Shown: piece after piece, positions 51,629 to 58,893 of the stretch
How the letters are laid out: each line of letters begins with the position of its first letter
Position numbering within the stretch: the first letter of the stretch is position 1
Assembly (NCBI RefSeq): GCF_017744045.1
Contig: NZ_JAGHRD010000013.1
Length of the DNA: 64,000 nucleotides
Direction: 5' to 3' (one strand)
DNA from: Pelagimonas sp017744045
GTDB taxonomy: Bacteria > Pseudomonadota > Alphaproteobacteria > Rhodobacterales > Rhodobacteraceae
Program-made: the position numbers and the translations under genes
Notes under the pieces: model-generated
The model's input: the letters and a program-made list of their open reading frames with translations, nothing else
Database searches by the model: none
Told to the model about the DNA's origin: nothing

Positions 51629-52054
51629 TCAAACCGAGCTTAGCAGGATCGACGTTTCGCTATTTGTGATGCCCTGCACCTGACGTACCTCACGTAGGAC
51701 ACGGTCAAAATCCGGCAGGCTATCGGCCGTGATTTGCGCCACAAGATCCCATTTGCCATTGGTCGAATGCAGTTGGCGCAGTTCGGGCATGCCCCGTAAC
51801 TTGCGGATGACGGCGGTGGTTGAGTGACCGGAAACCTCGATCGACATGACCGCATGGACCCCGTCGGGGCCATGTTCCTGGCGGGCACGAATTGTAAAGC
51901 CCAACACAGCACCGCTATCGATCAGCTTATCCAGCCGTGCCTGAACCGTGGCCCGGGTCACGCCAAGAATCGTTGCCAGTTTTGAAATCGGGGCACGCCC
52001 ATCTTCGCGAAGGATGGCAACAAGGCGGCGGTCTAGGTCATCAAGATTTTGCAT
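51629..52054 (-). CDS. Lrp/AsnC-family regulator
   Basis: A 141-residue protein. The N-terminal HTH is LDDLDRRLVAILREDGRAPISKLATILGVTRATVQARLDKL and the C-terminal RAM domain follows (about 65-141). It is divergent from ctlX across an AT-rich palindrome, so it most likely controls the arginine/citrulline genes in response to an amino acid. Confidence 0.9.
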   Translation of the reverse strand: MQNLDDLDRRLVAILREDGRAPISKLATILGVTRATVQARLDKLIDSGAVLGFTIRARQEHGPDGVHAVMSIEVSGHSTTAVIRKLRGMPELRQLHSTNGKWDLVAQITADSLPDFDRVLREVRQVQGITNSETSILLSSV

Positions 52055-52086
52055 GGCAATCTGTTAAATCAAGCTTTTCAATTAGT

Positions 52087-52107
52087 CAAATATGACTTTC
52101 ATATTTG
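52087..52107. promoter_or_regulatory. Lrp-type operator between lrp and ctlX
   Basis: CAAATATGA-CTT-TCATATTTG is a perfect 9+9 inverted repeat in AT-rich DNA. The spacing and sequence fit Lrp/AsnC binding sites, and the adjoining regulator is the obvious ligand. Confidence 0.65.
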
Positions 52108-52182
52108 TTCGGCATGCCTATATGATTTGCTAAGTTTCCGTCTGTAGACTGGTTCCAACATCAAAGGGAACAGGACTAGGAA

Positions 52183-53124
52183 ATGTCGCAGCGCTGGTTG
52201 CAAGCCCCTGAGGCGGTGGTGATGATCCGCCCGCATCACTTTAGGCCAAATGCTCAAACGGCCAAGGATAATGCCTTTCAAAGCGAGGCTGTTGAGGGTG
52301 AGGCGCAAGTCTCACAACGGGCATATGACGAAATCACAGATGCCGTGGCGGTGCTGAGGCAGCATGGTGTCTGCGTGCATTTGTTCGAAGATCAAGGCAG
52401 CGATACCCCGGACAGCGTCTTTCCAAACAACTGGTTTTCGACCCATGGCGGCGGGCACGTCGCGCTGCATGCCATGTATGCGAAAAACCGGCGCAAGGAG
52501 CGGCGGCACGATGTGATCGACTTCCTCAAAATGCGGTTTCGCGTGCAGGATGTCATAGATTATTCCGGGTTGGAACAAGACGGGTTGTTCCTGGAGGGCA
52601 CCGGTGCCATGACCATCGACCACCTTGAACGGGTGGTCTATGCGGCGCGCTCCAATCGCACGAGCGAGGTTTTGCTGGAACGGTTCTGCACCCATTTCAA
52701 TTACGAGCCGATGGTATTTGACGCGATCACCATTGATGGCGCGCCGATCTATCACACCAATGTTTTAATGTGCATCGCCAGCGATTTCGCCTTGATTGGC
52801 GCTGATATGATCCCGGATCGGGCGCGGCGGGCCGAGGTGGTGGATCGACTTGCCACCGGCGGGCGGGATGTCATTGCCCTGACACCGGATCAGATCGGGC
52901 ATTTTGCCGGCAATGCGATTGAGTTGCAGGGGCAGGGCGGCAGATTGCTGGCAATGTCTGAACGCGCGGTTGATGCTCTGACCCCGGATCAACGCGACCG
53001 TATCGAAAAACATGTCACCCTGGTGCCGTTGCGCATGCCAACCATTGAACTGGCCGGAGGGTCGGTGCGGTGCACCATCGCCGGTATCCATCTTAGCCCG
53101 CGACCAGAGGAGGTGGCCGCATGA
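52183..53124 (+). CDS. ctlX: Citrulline hydrolase CtlX-like (amidinotransferase superfamily)
   Basis: A 313-residue guanidino-modifying enzyme. TPDSVFPNNWFSTH, EGTGAMTIDH, a catalytic His in APIYHTNVLM and the nucleophile Cys297 in GGSVRCTIAGIHL are present. CtlX hydrolyses citrulline to ornithine, CO2 and ammonia; a related arginine deiminase-type activity is possible. The stop overlaps the arginase start by 4 nt. Feeding ornithine to the cyclodeaminase downstream makes sense. Confidence 0.8.
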   Translation: MSQRWLQAPEAVVMIRPHHFRPNAQTAKDNAFQSEAVEGEAQVSQRAYDEITDAVAVLRQHGVCVHLFEDQGSDTPDSVFPNNWFSTHGGGHVALHAMYAKNRRKERRHDVIDFLKMRFRVQDVIDYSGLEQDGLFLEGTGAMTIDHLERVVYAARSNRTSEVLLERFCTHFNYEPMVFDAITIDGAPIYHTNVLMCIASDFALIGADMIPDRARRAEVVDRLATGGRDVIALTPDQIGHFAGNAIELQGQGGRLLAMSERAVDALTPDQRDRIEKHVTLVPLRMPTIELAGGSVRCTIAGIHLSPRPEEVAA

Positions 53125-54050
53125 CCAAGATCGTTTTGCTGGGGGCACCCCTCGAAGCCGGAACAGGGCGGCGCGGATGTGTGATGGGGCCGGATGCCTA
53201 TCGGACGGCGGGCCTTGTCGAAGAGTTGAGGGCGCTGGGGCATGATGTCACCGATATGGGCGACGCAGAACCCGAAGACGCCCGAGATGCAGAAACAGAG
53301 TTCGCCCATCTCAAGGAGTTGGAGGTTGTCGCGGGCTGGACACGCGCCTTGCACGCGGATGCCAAACGGTTGGGGCGCGGGGATGCCTTGCCAATCTATC
53401 TGGGCGGGGATCACGCGTTGTCGGCGGGCACCGTGACCGGCCATGCTGCGGCGGCCGCCGACCAGGATCGGCCATTTTTTGTCTTGTGGCTGGATGCCCA
53501 TGCGGATTTCAACACATTCGCCACCACAACCAGCGGCAACCTGCATGGCACGCCTTTGGCCTTTGCCTGCGGGCTGCCGGGGTTTGATGCCTATCTGAAC
53601 GGGCCGGTTCCTGTGCCGGTCAATCCGGAAAATGTCTGCATTCTGGGGCTGCGTTCCGTCGACGGGGACGAGCGGCGATTGTTGCAGGACAGTGCTGTCA
53701 CCGCCCATGATATGCGCGCCATTGACGAATTGGGCATTGTCCCCTTGCTGCGCGCCTTTTTGGACCGCGTGCGGGCCGCCAATGGAGTGCTGCATGTCTC
53801 CCTGGATGTCGATTTCATCGAACCCGATATTGCCCCGGCCGTGGGCACCACCGTGCCCGGCGGGGCCACCTTTCGCGAGGCCCACCATGTGATGGAGCTG
53901 CTGCATGACAGCGGCCTCGTCACATCGCTCGATCTGGTCGAGCTTAACCCGTTTCTGGATGTCAAAGGCCGCACCGCGCGGCTGATGGTCGATCTCACGG
54001 CAAGCCTGTTTGGCCGCCGCATTCTCGACCGCGCGACCCGCAGCTATTAA
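53121..54050 (+). CDS. Arginase
   Basis: A 309-residue ureohydrolase. Mn-binding motifs are GGDHALSAG, WLDAHADFNT and SLDVDFIEPDIAP, and the second half carries ELNPFLD. It cleaves arginine to ornithine and urea. It is translationally coupled to ctlX and followed by ornithine cyclodeaminase 11 nt downstream. Confidence 0.92.
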   Translation: MTKIVLLGAPLEAGTGRRGCVMGPDAYRTAGLVEELRALGHDVTDMGDAEPEDARDAETEFAHLKELEVVAGWTRALHADAKRLGRGDALPIYLGGDHALSAGTVTGHAAAAADQDRPFFVLWLDAHADFNTFATTTSGNLHGTPLAFACGLPGFDAYLNGPVPVPVNPENVCILGLRSVDGDERRLLQDSAVTAHDMRAIDELGIVPLLRAFLDRVRAANGVLHVSLDVDFIEPDIAPAVGTTVPGGATFREAHHVMELLHDSGLVTSLDLVELNPFLDVKGRTARLMVDLTASLFGRRILDRATRSY

Positions 54051-54061
54051 GGATTCCCACC

Positions 54062-55111
54062 ATGGCACCGCAACCTTCTGACCTGGCCTTTGTCCCCTTT
54101 GTCTCGGTCGATCATATGATGGGGTTGATCCATCACATTGGCATTGAGACTCTCTTGTGTGATCTGGCTGACGCCATTGAGGCGGATTTCAAGCGCTGGG
54201 AGTTGTTTGACAAAACCCCGCGCGTGGCCTCGCATTCCGATGTCGGGGTGATCGAGCTTATGCCGACCTCTGATGGCGAAATGTATGGGTTCAAATATGT
54301 CAACGGCCACCCCAAGAACACCAAGGAAGGGCTGCAAACGGTCACGGCCTTTGGCCTGCTCGCAGATGTCGAAAGCGGCTATCCCAAACTGTTATCCGAA
54401 ATGACGCTGCTGACCGCGTTGCGCACTGCCGCGACCAGCGCCATGGCGGCGCGTCATTTGGCACCGAAAGGAGCCAGGAGCATGGCCATGATCGGCAATG
54501 GCGCGCAGGCGGAATTCCAATGCCTGGCCTTCAAAGCGATCTGTGGCATCGACGAGGTGCGCCTGTTCGACATCGACCCCGCCGCCACCGCCAAATGCGC
54601 GGCAAACCTTGCTGGGCAGGGGCTGAAGGTTGTGTCCTGTTCCTCGGGCGAGGAAAGCATGGAAGGGGCGCAGATCATCACGACCTGCACGGCTGATAAG
54701 CAATATGCGACCATTCTGACCGACAACATGGTCGGCAGCGGGGTACATATCAACGCGATTGGCGGCGACTGCCCCGGAAAAACCGAACTGCACCGTGATA
54801 TCCTGATGCGGTCCGAGATTTTCGTCGAATACCCACCGCAAACGCGGATCGAAGGGGAGATCCAGCAGTTGGAGCCAGACCACCCGGTGACCGAGCTATG
54901 GCGGGTTATCACAGGCCAAACCATTGGGCGTCGAAACGACAAAGAGATCACCCTGTTTGACAGTGTCGGCTTTGCCATCGAGGATTTCAGTGCCCTGCGC
55001 TATGTGCTGAGCGCCATTCAGGGAACGCCCTTCTCAACGCAATTGGACATGTTGGCGGACCCGGATGACCCGCGGGACCTGTTCGGCATGTTGCAGCGCT
55101 CCTCTCAATAA
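54062..55111 (+). CDS. ocd: Ornithine cyclodeaminase
   Basis: A 349-residue member of the OCD/mu-crystallin family. FKYVNGHPKNTKEGLQTVTAFGLL contacts the substrate; SMAMIGNGAQAEFQCLAF is the NAD motif; IGRRNDKEITLFDSVGFAIEDFSAL is the C-terminal signature. It converts ornithine to proline and ammonia, completing the route from citrulline or arginine. GGATTCCC precedes ATG 54062. Confidence 0.92.
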   Translation: MAPQPSDLAFVPFVSVDHMMGLIHHIGIETLLCDLADAIEADFKRWELFDKTPRVASHSDVGVIELMPTSDGEMYGFKYVNGHPKNTKEGLQTVTAFGLLADVESGYPKLLSEMTLLTALRTAATSAMAARHLAPKGARSMAMIGNGAQAEFQCLAFKAICGIDEVRLFDIDPAATAKCAANLAGQGLKVVSCSSGEESMEGAQIITTCTADKQYATILTDNMVGSGVHINAIGGDCPGKTELHRDILMRSEIFVEYPPQTRIEGEIQQLEPDHPVTELWRVITGQTIGRRNDKEITLFDSVGFAIEDFSALRYVLSAIQGTPFSTQLDMLADPDDPRDLFGMLQRSSQ

Positions 55112-55243
55112 GGGGCACCTGTTTGATGTCCCTTTGCGGTCTTGGCTACTCGCCGGTATTCACTGTTGCTGGCCCGCAACGGTTTCTGAAAGCGGGTCCG
55201 TGACCTTTCCATTTAAATTCTTTTGTAACAATCGCCTGAAATT

Positions 55244-55294
55244 CCTTTAGCGGTGATAGATAAAACAATTTCCCGCTAAAGGTGTATTTTACAC
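55244..55294. repeat. Two adjoining inverted repeats downstream of ocd
   Basis: CCTTTAGCGG (55244-55253) and CCGCTAAAGG (55273-55282) form a perfect 10-bp inverted repeat with a 19-base AT-rich spacer. GTGTA-TTT-TACAC (55282-55294) follows directly. The region 55112-55408 is otherwise AT-rich without a gene and may hold both an ocd terminator and the promoter of the small ORF at 55409. Confidence 0.45.
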
Positions 55295-55408
55295 TTGAGT
55301 GAATAATTTAAACGAGTTAACTAAAACGGGTGGCAATGCGGCTTGCCCTCGAAAACCGTGTTGCAGGGACGTGTAGGTAAGCTTGTGTTTTCACAGGAAT
55401 AGAACGGA

Positions 55409-55657
55409 ATGCAGGACATGCGATTGAAGACAGGAGGCGCATCCGGCGGACGTGATCCGGTCGGTTTTCAAGACGTCGAGCGAACCGTGGTGCGCGAGGT
55501 CTCGGATATAGCTTTTGACTTGGTTGAAGCCGCCAAAGTCGTTGAAAGCTCGGCGATCTCTCTGGCCGGTGAGGTCGCCGGCGGGCAGGTGACGCATTTG
55601 ATGTTGCTGTCACAACAGTTGGAGCGGATCTCGAAATCCCTCGTGAAACCTGGCTAG
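55409..55657 (+). CDS. Small hypothetical protein
   Basis: An 82-residue ORF with CAGGAAT about 11 nt before ATG 55409; a second ATG at 55418 is possible. The product is mostly a predicted amphipathic helix (VERTVVREVSDIAFDLVEAAKVVESSAISL, then VTHLMLLSQQLERISKSL). It has no cysteine, no membrane span and no motif I recognise. Alternating hydrophobic spacing suggests oligomerisation. It stands alone in regulatory DNA, so its reality is uncertain. Confidence 0.45.
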   Translation: MQDMRLKTGGASGGRDPVGFQDVERTVVREVSDIAFDLVEAAKVVESSAISLAGEVAGGQVTHLMLLSQQLERISKSLVKPG

Positions 55658-55717
55658 ATTTTCGCCTGAAGCGGCAAAACAAACCTGAACCGTCCAGCTG
55701 TGATGGTGACCGAAGGC

Positions 55718-55740
55718 GATCAAACGAGAGCGGTTTGATC
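55718..55740. repeat. Short hairpin in the gap before the SDR gene
   Basis: GATCAAAC (55718-55725), seven-base loop, GTTTGATC (55733-55740). No T-run follows. The 363-base gap 55658-56020 holds nothing else recognisable until the promoter at 55908. Confidence 0.35.
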
Positions 55741-55907
55741 AGTTGCGACCGACATGTCGTAGATCGAACGTATCGATTGGTAACGCCCTTTCGACAGTGC
55801 TCTGTTGCGACCCTCGTCACGCCAATCCTCGGTATTCCACGTTTGGTTGGACAGCACCGCTGTGCCCCTCTCAAAAGGCGTTGGATAAATCGAGGTGAGG
55901 ACCCTGA

Positions 55908-55937
55908 TTGACATTTTTGAACAATTGTTCATTTATT
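55908..55937 (+). promoter_or_regulatory. SDR promoter with an operator in its spacer
   Basis: TTGACA (55908-55913) is a perfect -35. A weak AT-rich -10 (TTTATT, 55932-55937) follows at about 18 bp. Between them lies TGAACAATTGTTCA (55918-55931), a perfect 14-bp palindrome that would let a bound repressor block RNA polymerase. No TetR-like gene is seen in this window. Confidence 0.5.
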
Positions 55938-56020
55938 TCTCCAAAATTCAGTTGATGCGCTATGGTCTTTGATCCTGATCGAAACCTTTGGCGCGTCCGG
56001 ATGCACAGAGGAGGGGTGTC

Positions 56021-56782
56021 ATGGAGATCAAAGGACAGGTGGCAGTTGTCACAGGAGGGGCCAGTGGGTTGGGCGAAGCAACGGCTCGACGGCTCGCCGC
56101 GCAAGGGGCCAGGGTTGCAATCCTGGATTTCGACGAGGCGGGTGGCGCGCGCACGGCTCAGGACATTGGTGGCGTCAGTTTCAAAACCGATGTCGGTGAT
56201 GAAAACTCGGTCGCGGCGGCGTTTGATGGGGTGATCGACGCCTTGGGTAAGCCTCGGATTGCGGTGAATTGTGCAGGCATTGCCCCAGCAAAGCGTATCG
56301 TAGGGCGTGAAGGGGCGTTGTCGATTGATGCCTTTGAGCAAACCATTCGCGTGAACCTGATCGGCACCTTCAACGTGATGTCCTACGCGGCCCGGGCGAT
56401 GATGGAGCAGGAGGCGCTTGATTCTGGAGAACGTGGGGTTGTGATCAATACGGCTTCGATTGCTTATCAGGACGGGCAGTTTGGCCAATCGGCCTATTCC
56501 GCGTCAAAAGGGGCGATTGCCGCCATGTGCCTGCCGGCAGCTCGGGAAATGGCCAAGCAAGGGGTGCGCGTGATGGCGATTGCGCCGGGCCTGTTCAATA
56601 CGCCGATGATGGAAGGATTGCCCCAAGAGGTGACCGATGGGATCGTGGCTAATATCCCGTTCCCGCATCGTCTGGGGGATCCAGCGGAATATGCCCAAAT
56701 GGTTTGCCAGATTTGCGAGAACCCCTATCTGAACGGCACGACCATTCGTTTGGATGCAGCGGTACGCCTGCCACAGCGCTGA
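56021..56782 (+). CDS. Short-chain dehydrogenase/reductase (type II 3-hydroxyacyl-CoA dehydrogenase-like)
   Basis: A 253-residue SDR. VVTGGASGLGEATARRLA is the NAD site, NCAGIAPA the NNAG motif, INTASIAYQDGQFGQSAYSASKGA the Ser-Tyr-Lys catalytic set, and APGLFNTPMM follows. ILDFDEAG suggests NAD over NADP. The sequence resembles HSD17B10-type 3-hydroxyacyl-CoA dehydrogenases. GAGGAGGGG precedes ATG 56021. It is monocistronic with its own promoter and terminator. Confidence 0.85.
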   Translation: MEIKGQVAVVTGGASGLGEATARRLAAQGARVAILDFDEAGGARTAQDIGGVSFKTDVGDENSVAAAFDGVIDALGKPRIAVNCAGIAPAKRIVGREGALSIDAFEQTIRVNLIGTFNVMSYAARAMMEQEALDSGERGVVINTASIAYQDGQFGQSAYSASKGAIAAMCLPAAREMAKQGVRVMAIAPGLFNTPMMEGLPQEVTDGIVANIPFPHRLGDPAEYAQMVCQICENPYLNGTTIRLDAAVRLPQR

Positions 56783-56831
56783 TCGCGGGATGGGGTGACG
56801 CTGGCTCGCAAGCGAGCCTCGCCCCACCCAC

Positions 56832-56851
56832 CATCCCGCAGGGATGTTTTT
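56832..56851 (+). terminator. Rho-independent terminator after the SDR gene
   Basis: CATCCC (56832-56837), loop GCA, GGGATG (56841-56846), then TTTTT. The left arm can also pair with GGGATGG at 56788-56794 further upstream, around GGCTCGC-AA-GCGAGCC (56803-56818). Confidence 0.6.
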
Positions 56852-56869
56852 AATTGTCCTGCAGGAGTT

Positions 56870-58279
56870 TCAGTTCAAATCTTCGAGCAAGCGGCTATGG
56901 CGGCGGGTCTCTGTCAGGACCTCGCCAAAGGTGGTCAAACCGCGGGCGGCCAGCATCGGCAACATGCGGACCAGAACTTCGGCCGTGGCCTGCGCATCCC
57001 CAAGGGCGGTATGGCGCAGTTCCGGTGGGATCGTGACTTCGAGCCGATCGCATAGGGCATCCAGCGTGTGGGTCTGAGACGCGCCAAACAGCACCGCAGA
57101 CAGGAGCACAGTGTCGAGAATAGGATGATCCCACTCGACGCCCATCCTGGCCTTGTGACGATGCAGAAAGGCCATGTCAAAGGGCGCGTTATGGGCGACG
57201 ATCACCGAATTGGAGGCAAAGCTGTGAAACAGCGCACCCGCTTTGCCAATATCCGGAGCGTTCTGGACCATGGCATCGGTGACGTGATGCACCTTGGTTG
57301 ATGCAGGCGGGATCGGGCAGCCCGGATTGACCAGTTGATCCAGACGTTCACCCGCCACGATCCGCCCATTCACCACGCGAACTGCCCCAATTTGCACGAT
57401 CTCGTCTTTGTGGGGCAGCAGTCCGGTGGTTTCGGTGTCAAACACCGCATAGGTCAGATCGCTAAGCGGGGTGTCGGCATCCCAGGAGCCAGTGTTGCGA
57501 TCCATTAGGTCGAAATCATAGACCAGTGGGCGCGCCGCATCCGGGGGGAGATTGACGTGTTCGGCGTTGATCACCAGCATATAGCCGCCGCCATCCATGG
57601 GTTTCATGCGCGCGTCAAAGCTTTGGTCATGGGTGTTTCCCTGGGCGGTGAAATCCACGTCTTTGCCGGTCTTTTGCATTTTGCGTTTGGCAGATGAGAG
57701 CGCCGCCGGGTCAAAATAGTCCCTCATCGGGGCGTTCAGCCGGGGGGGCGCGAGTTGCGAGAGAACCTCGGCAGCCTGGCCATCATAGAGAACAATCTGG
57801 TCATGGATATTGACCAGGATGGTTGCGACAGGGATTTCGGTGAGCAGAGCGGTCAGGCGGGTTTTTTCAGCATTCAGGCGCTCGGTTTCAGCGGCGACTT
57901 TTTGTGCGGTTTGCAGGGTCGTTTCGCTTAGGGCCGAGGCGACCGCGTTGGCAGCCGGGGCGAGGTCACCCAGATAGCGCGCTGCCACGGTGTCGACTTT
58001 GGTTGCGACGCCCGCATGGGCGCGGCTGCGCATATCGGCGGCCAGTTTCTCGATCGGTTTGGCGACGTTTTCATCAAAAAGCAGCCAGATCCCAGCCGTT
58101 AAGGCGACCGTGCCCAGAATGGACAGGATGCCTGCAAAGATGAAACCGTCTGTCACGCTAGACGCAGCGACGCGTGCATGACCAATCCAAAGCGCGATCA
58201 GCACCAGCCCGGTGCTGCCAATGGCGATGAGGCAAAAGAACAGGAATATGCGTAAGCGAAGGCTGAGATGGGCGAACAT
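56870..58279 (-). CDS. Membrane-anchored PAS-exonuclease fusion (DnaQ-like, DEDDh)
   Basis: A 469-residue protein. Two membrane helices (about 10-32 and 45-67) are followed by a HAMP-like and coiled linker (68-145), a PAS-like domain (about 146-240) and a 3'-5' exonuclease domain (275-460). Exonuclease residues are Asp281 and Glu283 (FDTETTG), Asp368 (AHNAPFDMAF), His423 and Asp428 (HTALGDAQAT). The sensor-kinase-like front end on a nuclease is unusual. It lies in one run with DUF294/CBS and SSS genes, a context seen near acetate metabolism in many proteobacteria. Confidence 0.85.
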   Translation of the reverse strand: MFAHLSLRLRIFLFFCLIAIGSTGLVLIALWIGHARVAASSVTDGFIFAGILSILGTVALTAGIWLLFDENVAKPIEKLAADMRSRAHAGVATKVDTVAARYLGDLAPAANAVASALSETTLQTAQKVAAETERLNAEKTRLTALLTEIPVATILVNIHDQIVLYDGQAAEVLSQLAPPRLNAPMRDYFDPAALSSAKRKMQKTGKDVDFTAQGNTHDQSFDARMKPMDGGGYMLVINAEHVNLPPDAARPLVYDFDLMDRNTGSWDADTPLSDLTYAVFDTETTGLLPHKDEIVQIGAVRVVNGRIVAGERLDQLVNPGCPIPPASTKVHHVTDAMVQNAPDIGKAGALFHSFASNSVIVAHNAPFDMAFLHRHKARMGVEWDHPILDTVLLSAVLFGASQTHTLDALCDRLEVTIPPELRHTALGDAQATAEVLVRMLPMLAARGLTTFGEVLTETRRHSRLLEDLN

Positions 58280-58282
58280 GGC

Positions 58283-58783
58283 TCACGCGCCTTTGCAAAT
58301 GGTTTTCACAATTGGATCTGCCGCGCCGACATCACGCCAAACCGGGTCTGACCCATCGCCAAGGGCAGGGTCTGCCCGGCGGGCATTGGGGCAATCAACC
58401 ATGATTTCAACAACTTGAACCGGTTTCCAACGGCCAAAGAAATAAAGGTCTGCCAGGAACAGCCCTGCGGTTTCTGTATTCGCTTTCATATTACCGGTAT
58501 CGGCTGCAACAAACCGATCCACCATTGGAAAGACATGGGTCCAGGGGCGCCAGATGGCTTTGCTGTCCCCGGTTTGGGCGATTTCGATACCCTCGGGCAG
58601 ATTGGCTGAGGTGCGGGCATACCAGCTGTATTCGCTGGAAATGCCAGCGGCGAGCATGGCAGCGCCTGCGCCGACGGGGATCAACCAGCGTGGCAAACGC
58701 CCGCCAGACAGCTTTGCCAAAAGCATCATGACACCAGCACCGGCGAACCCGGCCACAAATACCGCGATCAATTCCAGAAACAT
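58283..58783 (-). CDS. Hypothetical membrane protein
   Basis: A 166-residue protein with two N-terminal membrane helices (about 5-25 and 32-50) and a soluble part facing the periplasm or cytoplasm. That part contains YSWYARTSANLPEGIEIAQTG, WRPWTHVFPMVDRFVAADTG and a late Cys pair (EIMVDCPNARR, KTICKGA). It stops 3 nt before the exonuclease start, so the two are co-translated. The function is unknown. Confidence 0.7.
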   Translation of the reverse strand: MFLELIAVFVAGFAGAGVMMLLAKLSGGRLPRWLIPVGAGAAMLAAGISSEYSWYARTSANLPEGIEIAQTGDSKAIWRPWTHVFPMVDRFVAADTGNMKANTETAGLFLADLYFFGRWKPVQVVEIMVDCPNARRADPALGDGSDPVWRDVGAADPIVKTICKGA

Positions 58784-58841
58784 ATATCCTCCCCTCCTGC
58801 GAAACCTGTGTTTCGCTCATTCTCCTCACCGGGTGCGCAAC

Positions 58842-58885
58842 CAAAATCCATCGATGGATTTTGCAAATTCCGTGTACGGAATTTG
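58842..58885. repeat. Twin palindromes (REP-like) between DUF294 gene and small membrane protein
   Basis: 58842-58863 is a perfect 22-bp palindrome (arms CAAAATCCATC and GATGGATTTTG). Next to it, 58864-58885 is CAAATTCCG-TGTA-CGGAATTTG, a perfect 9-bp stem. The two touch end to end and are similar to each other. This is the form of bacterial interspersed palindromic (REP/BIME) elements. Confidence 0.6.
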
Positions 58886-58893
58886 GTCCAGCC

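Noticed and set aside
55317..55874. Minus-strand open frame opposite the small ORF at 55409
   Set aside because: Arg/Ser-rich with no ribosome site, crosses several inverted repeats; less plausible than the plus-strand ORF.
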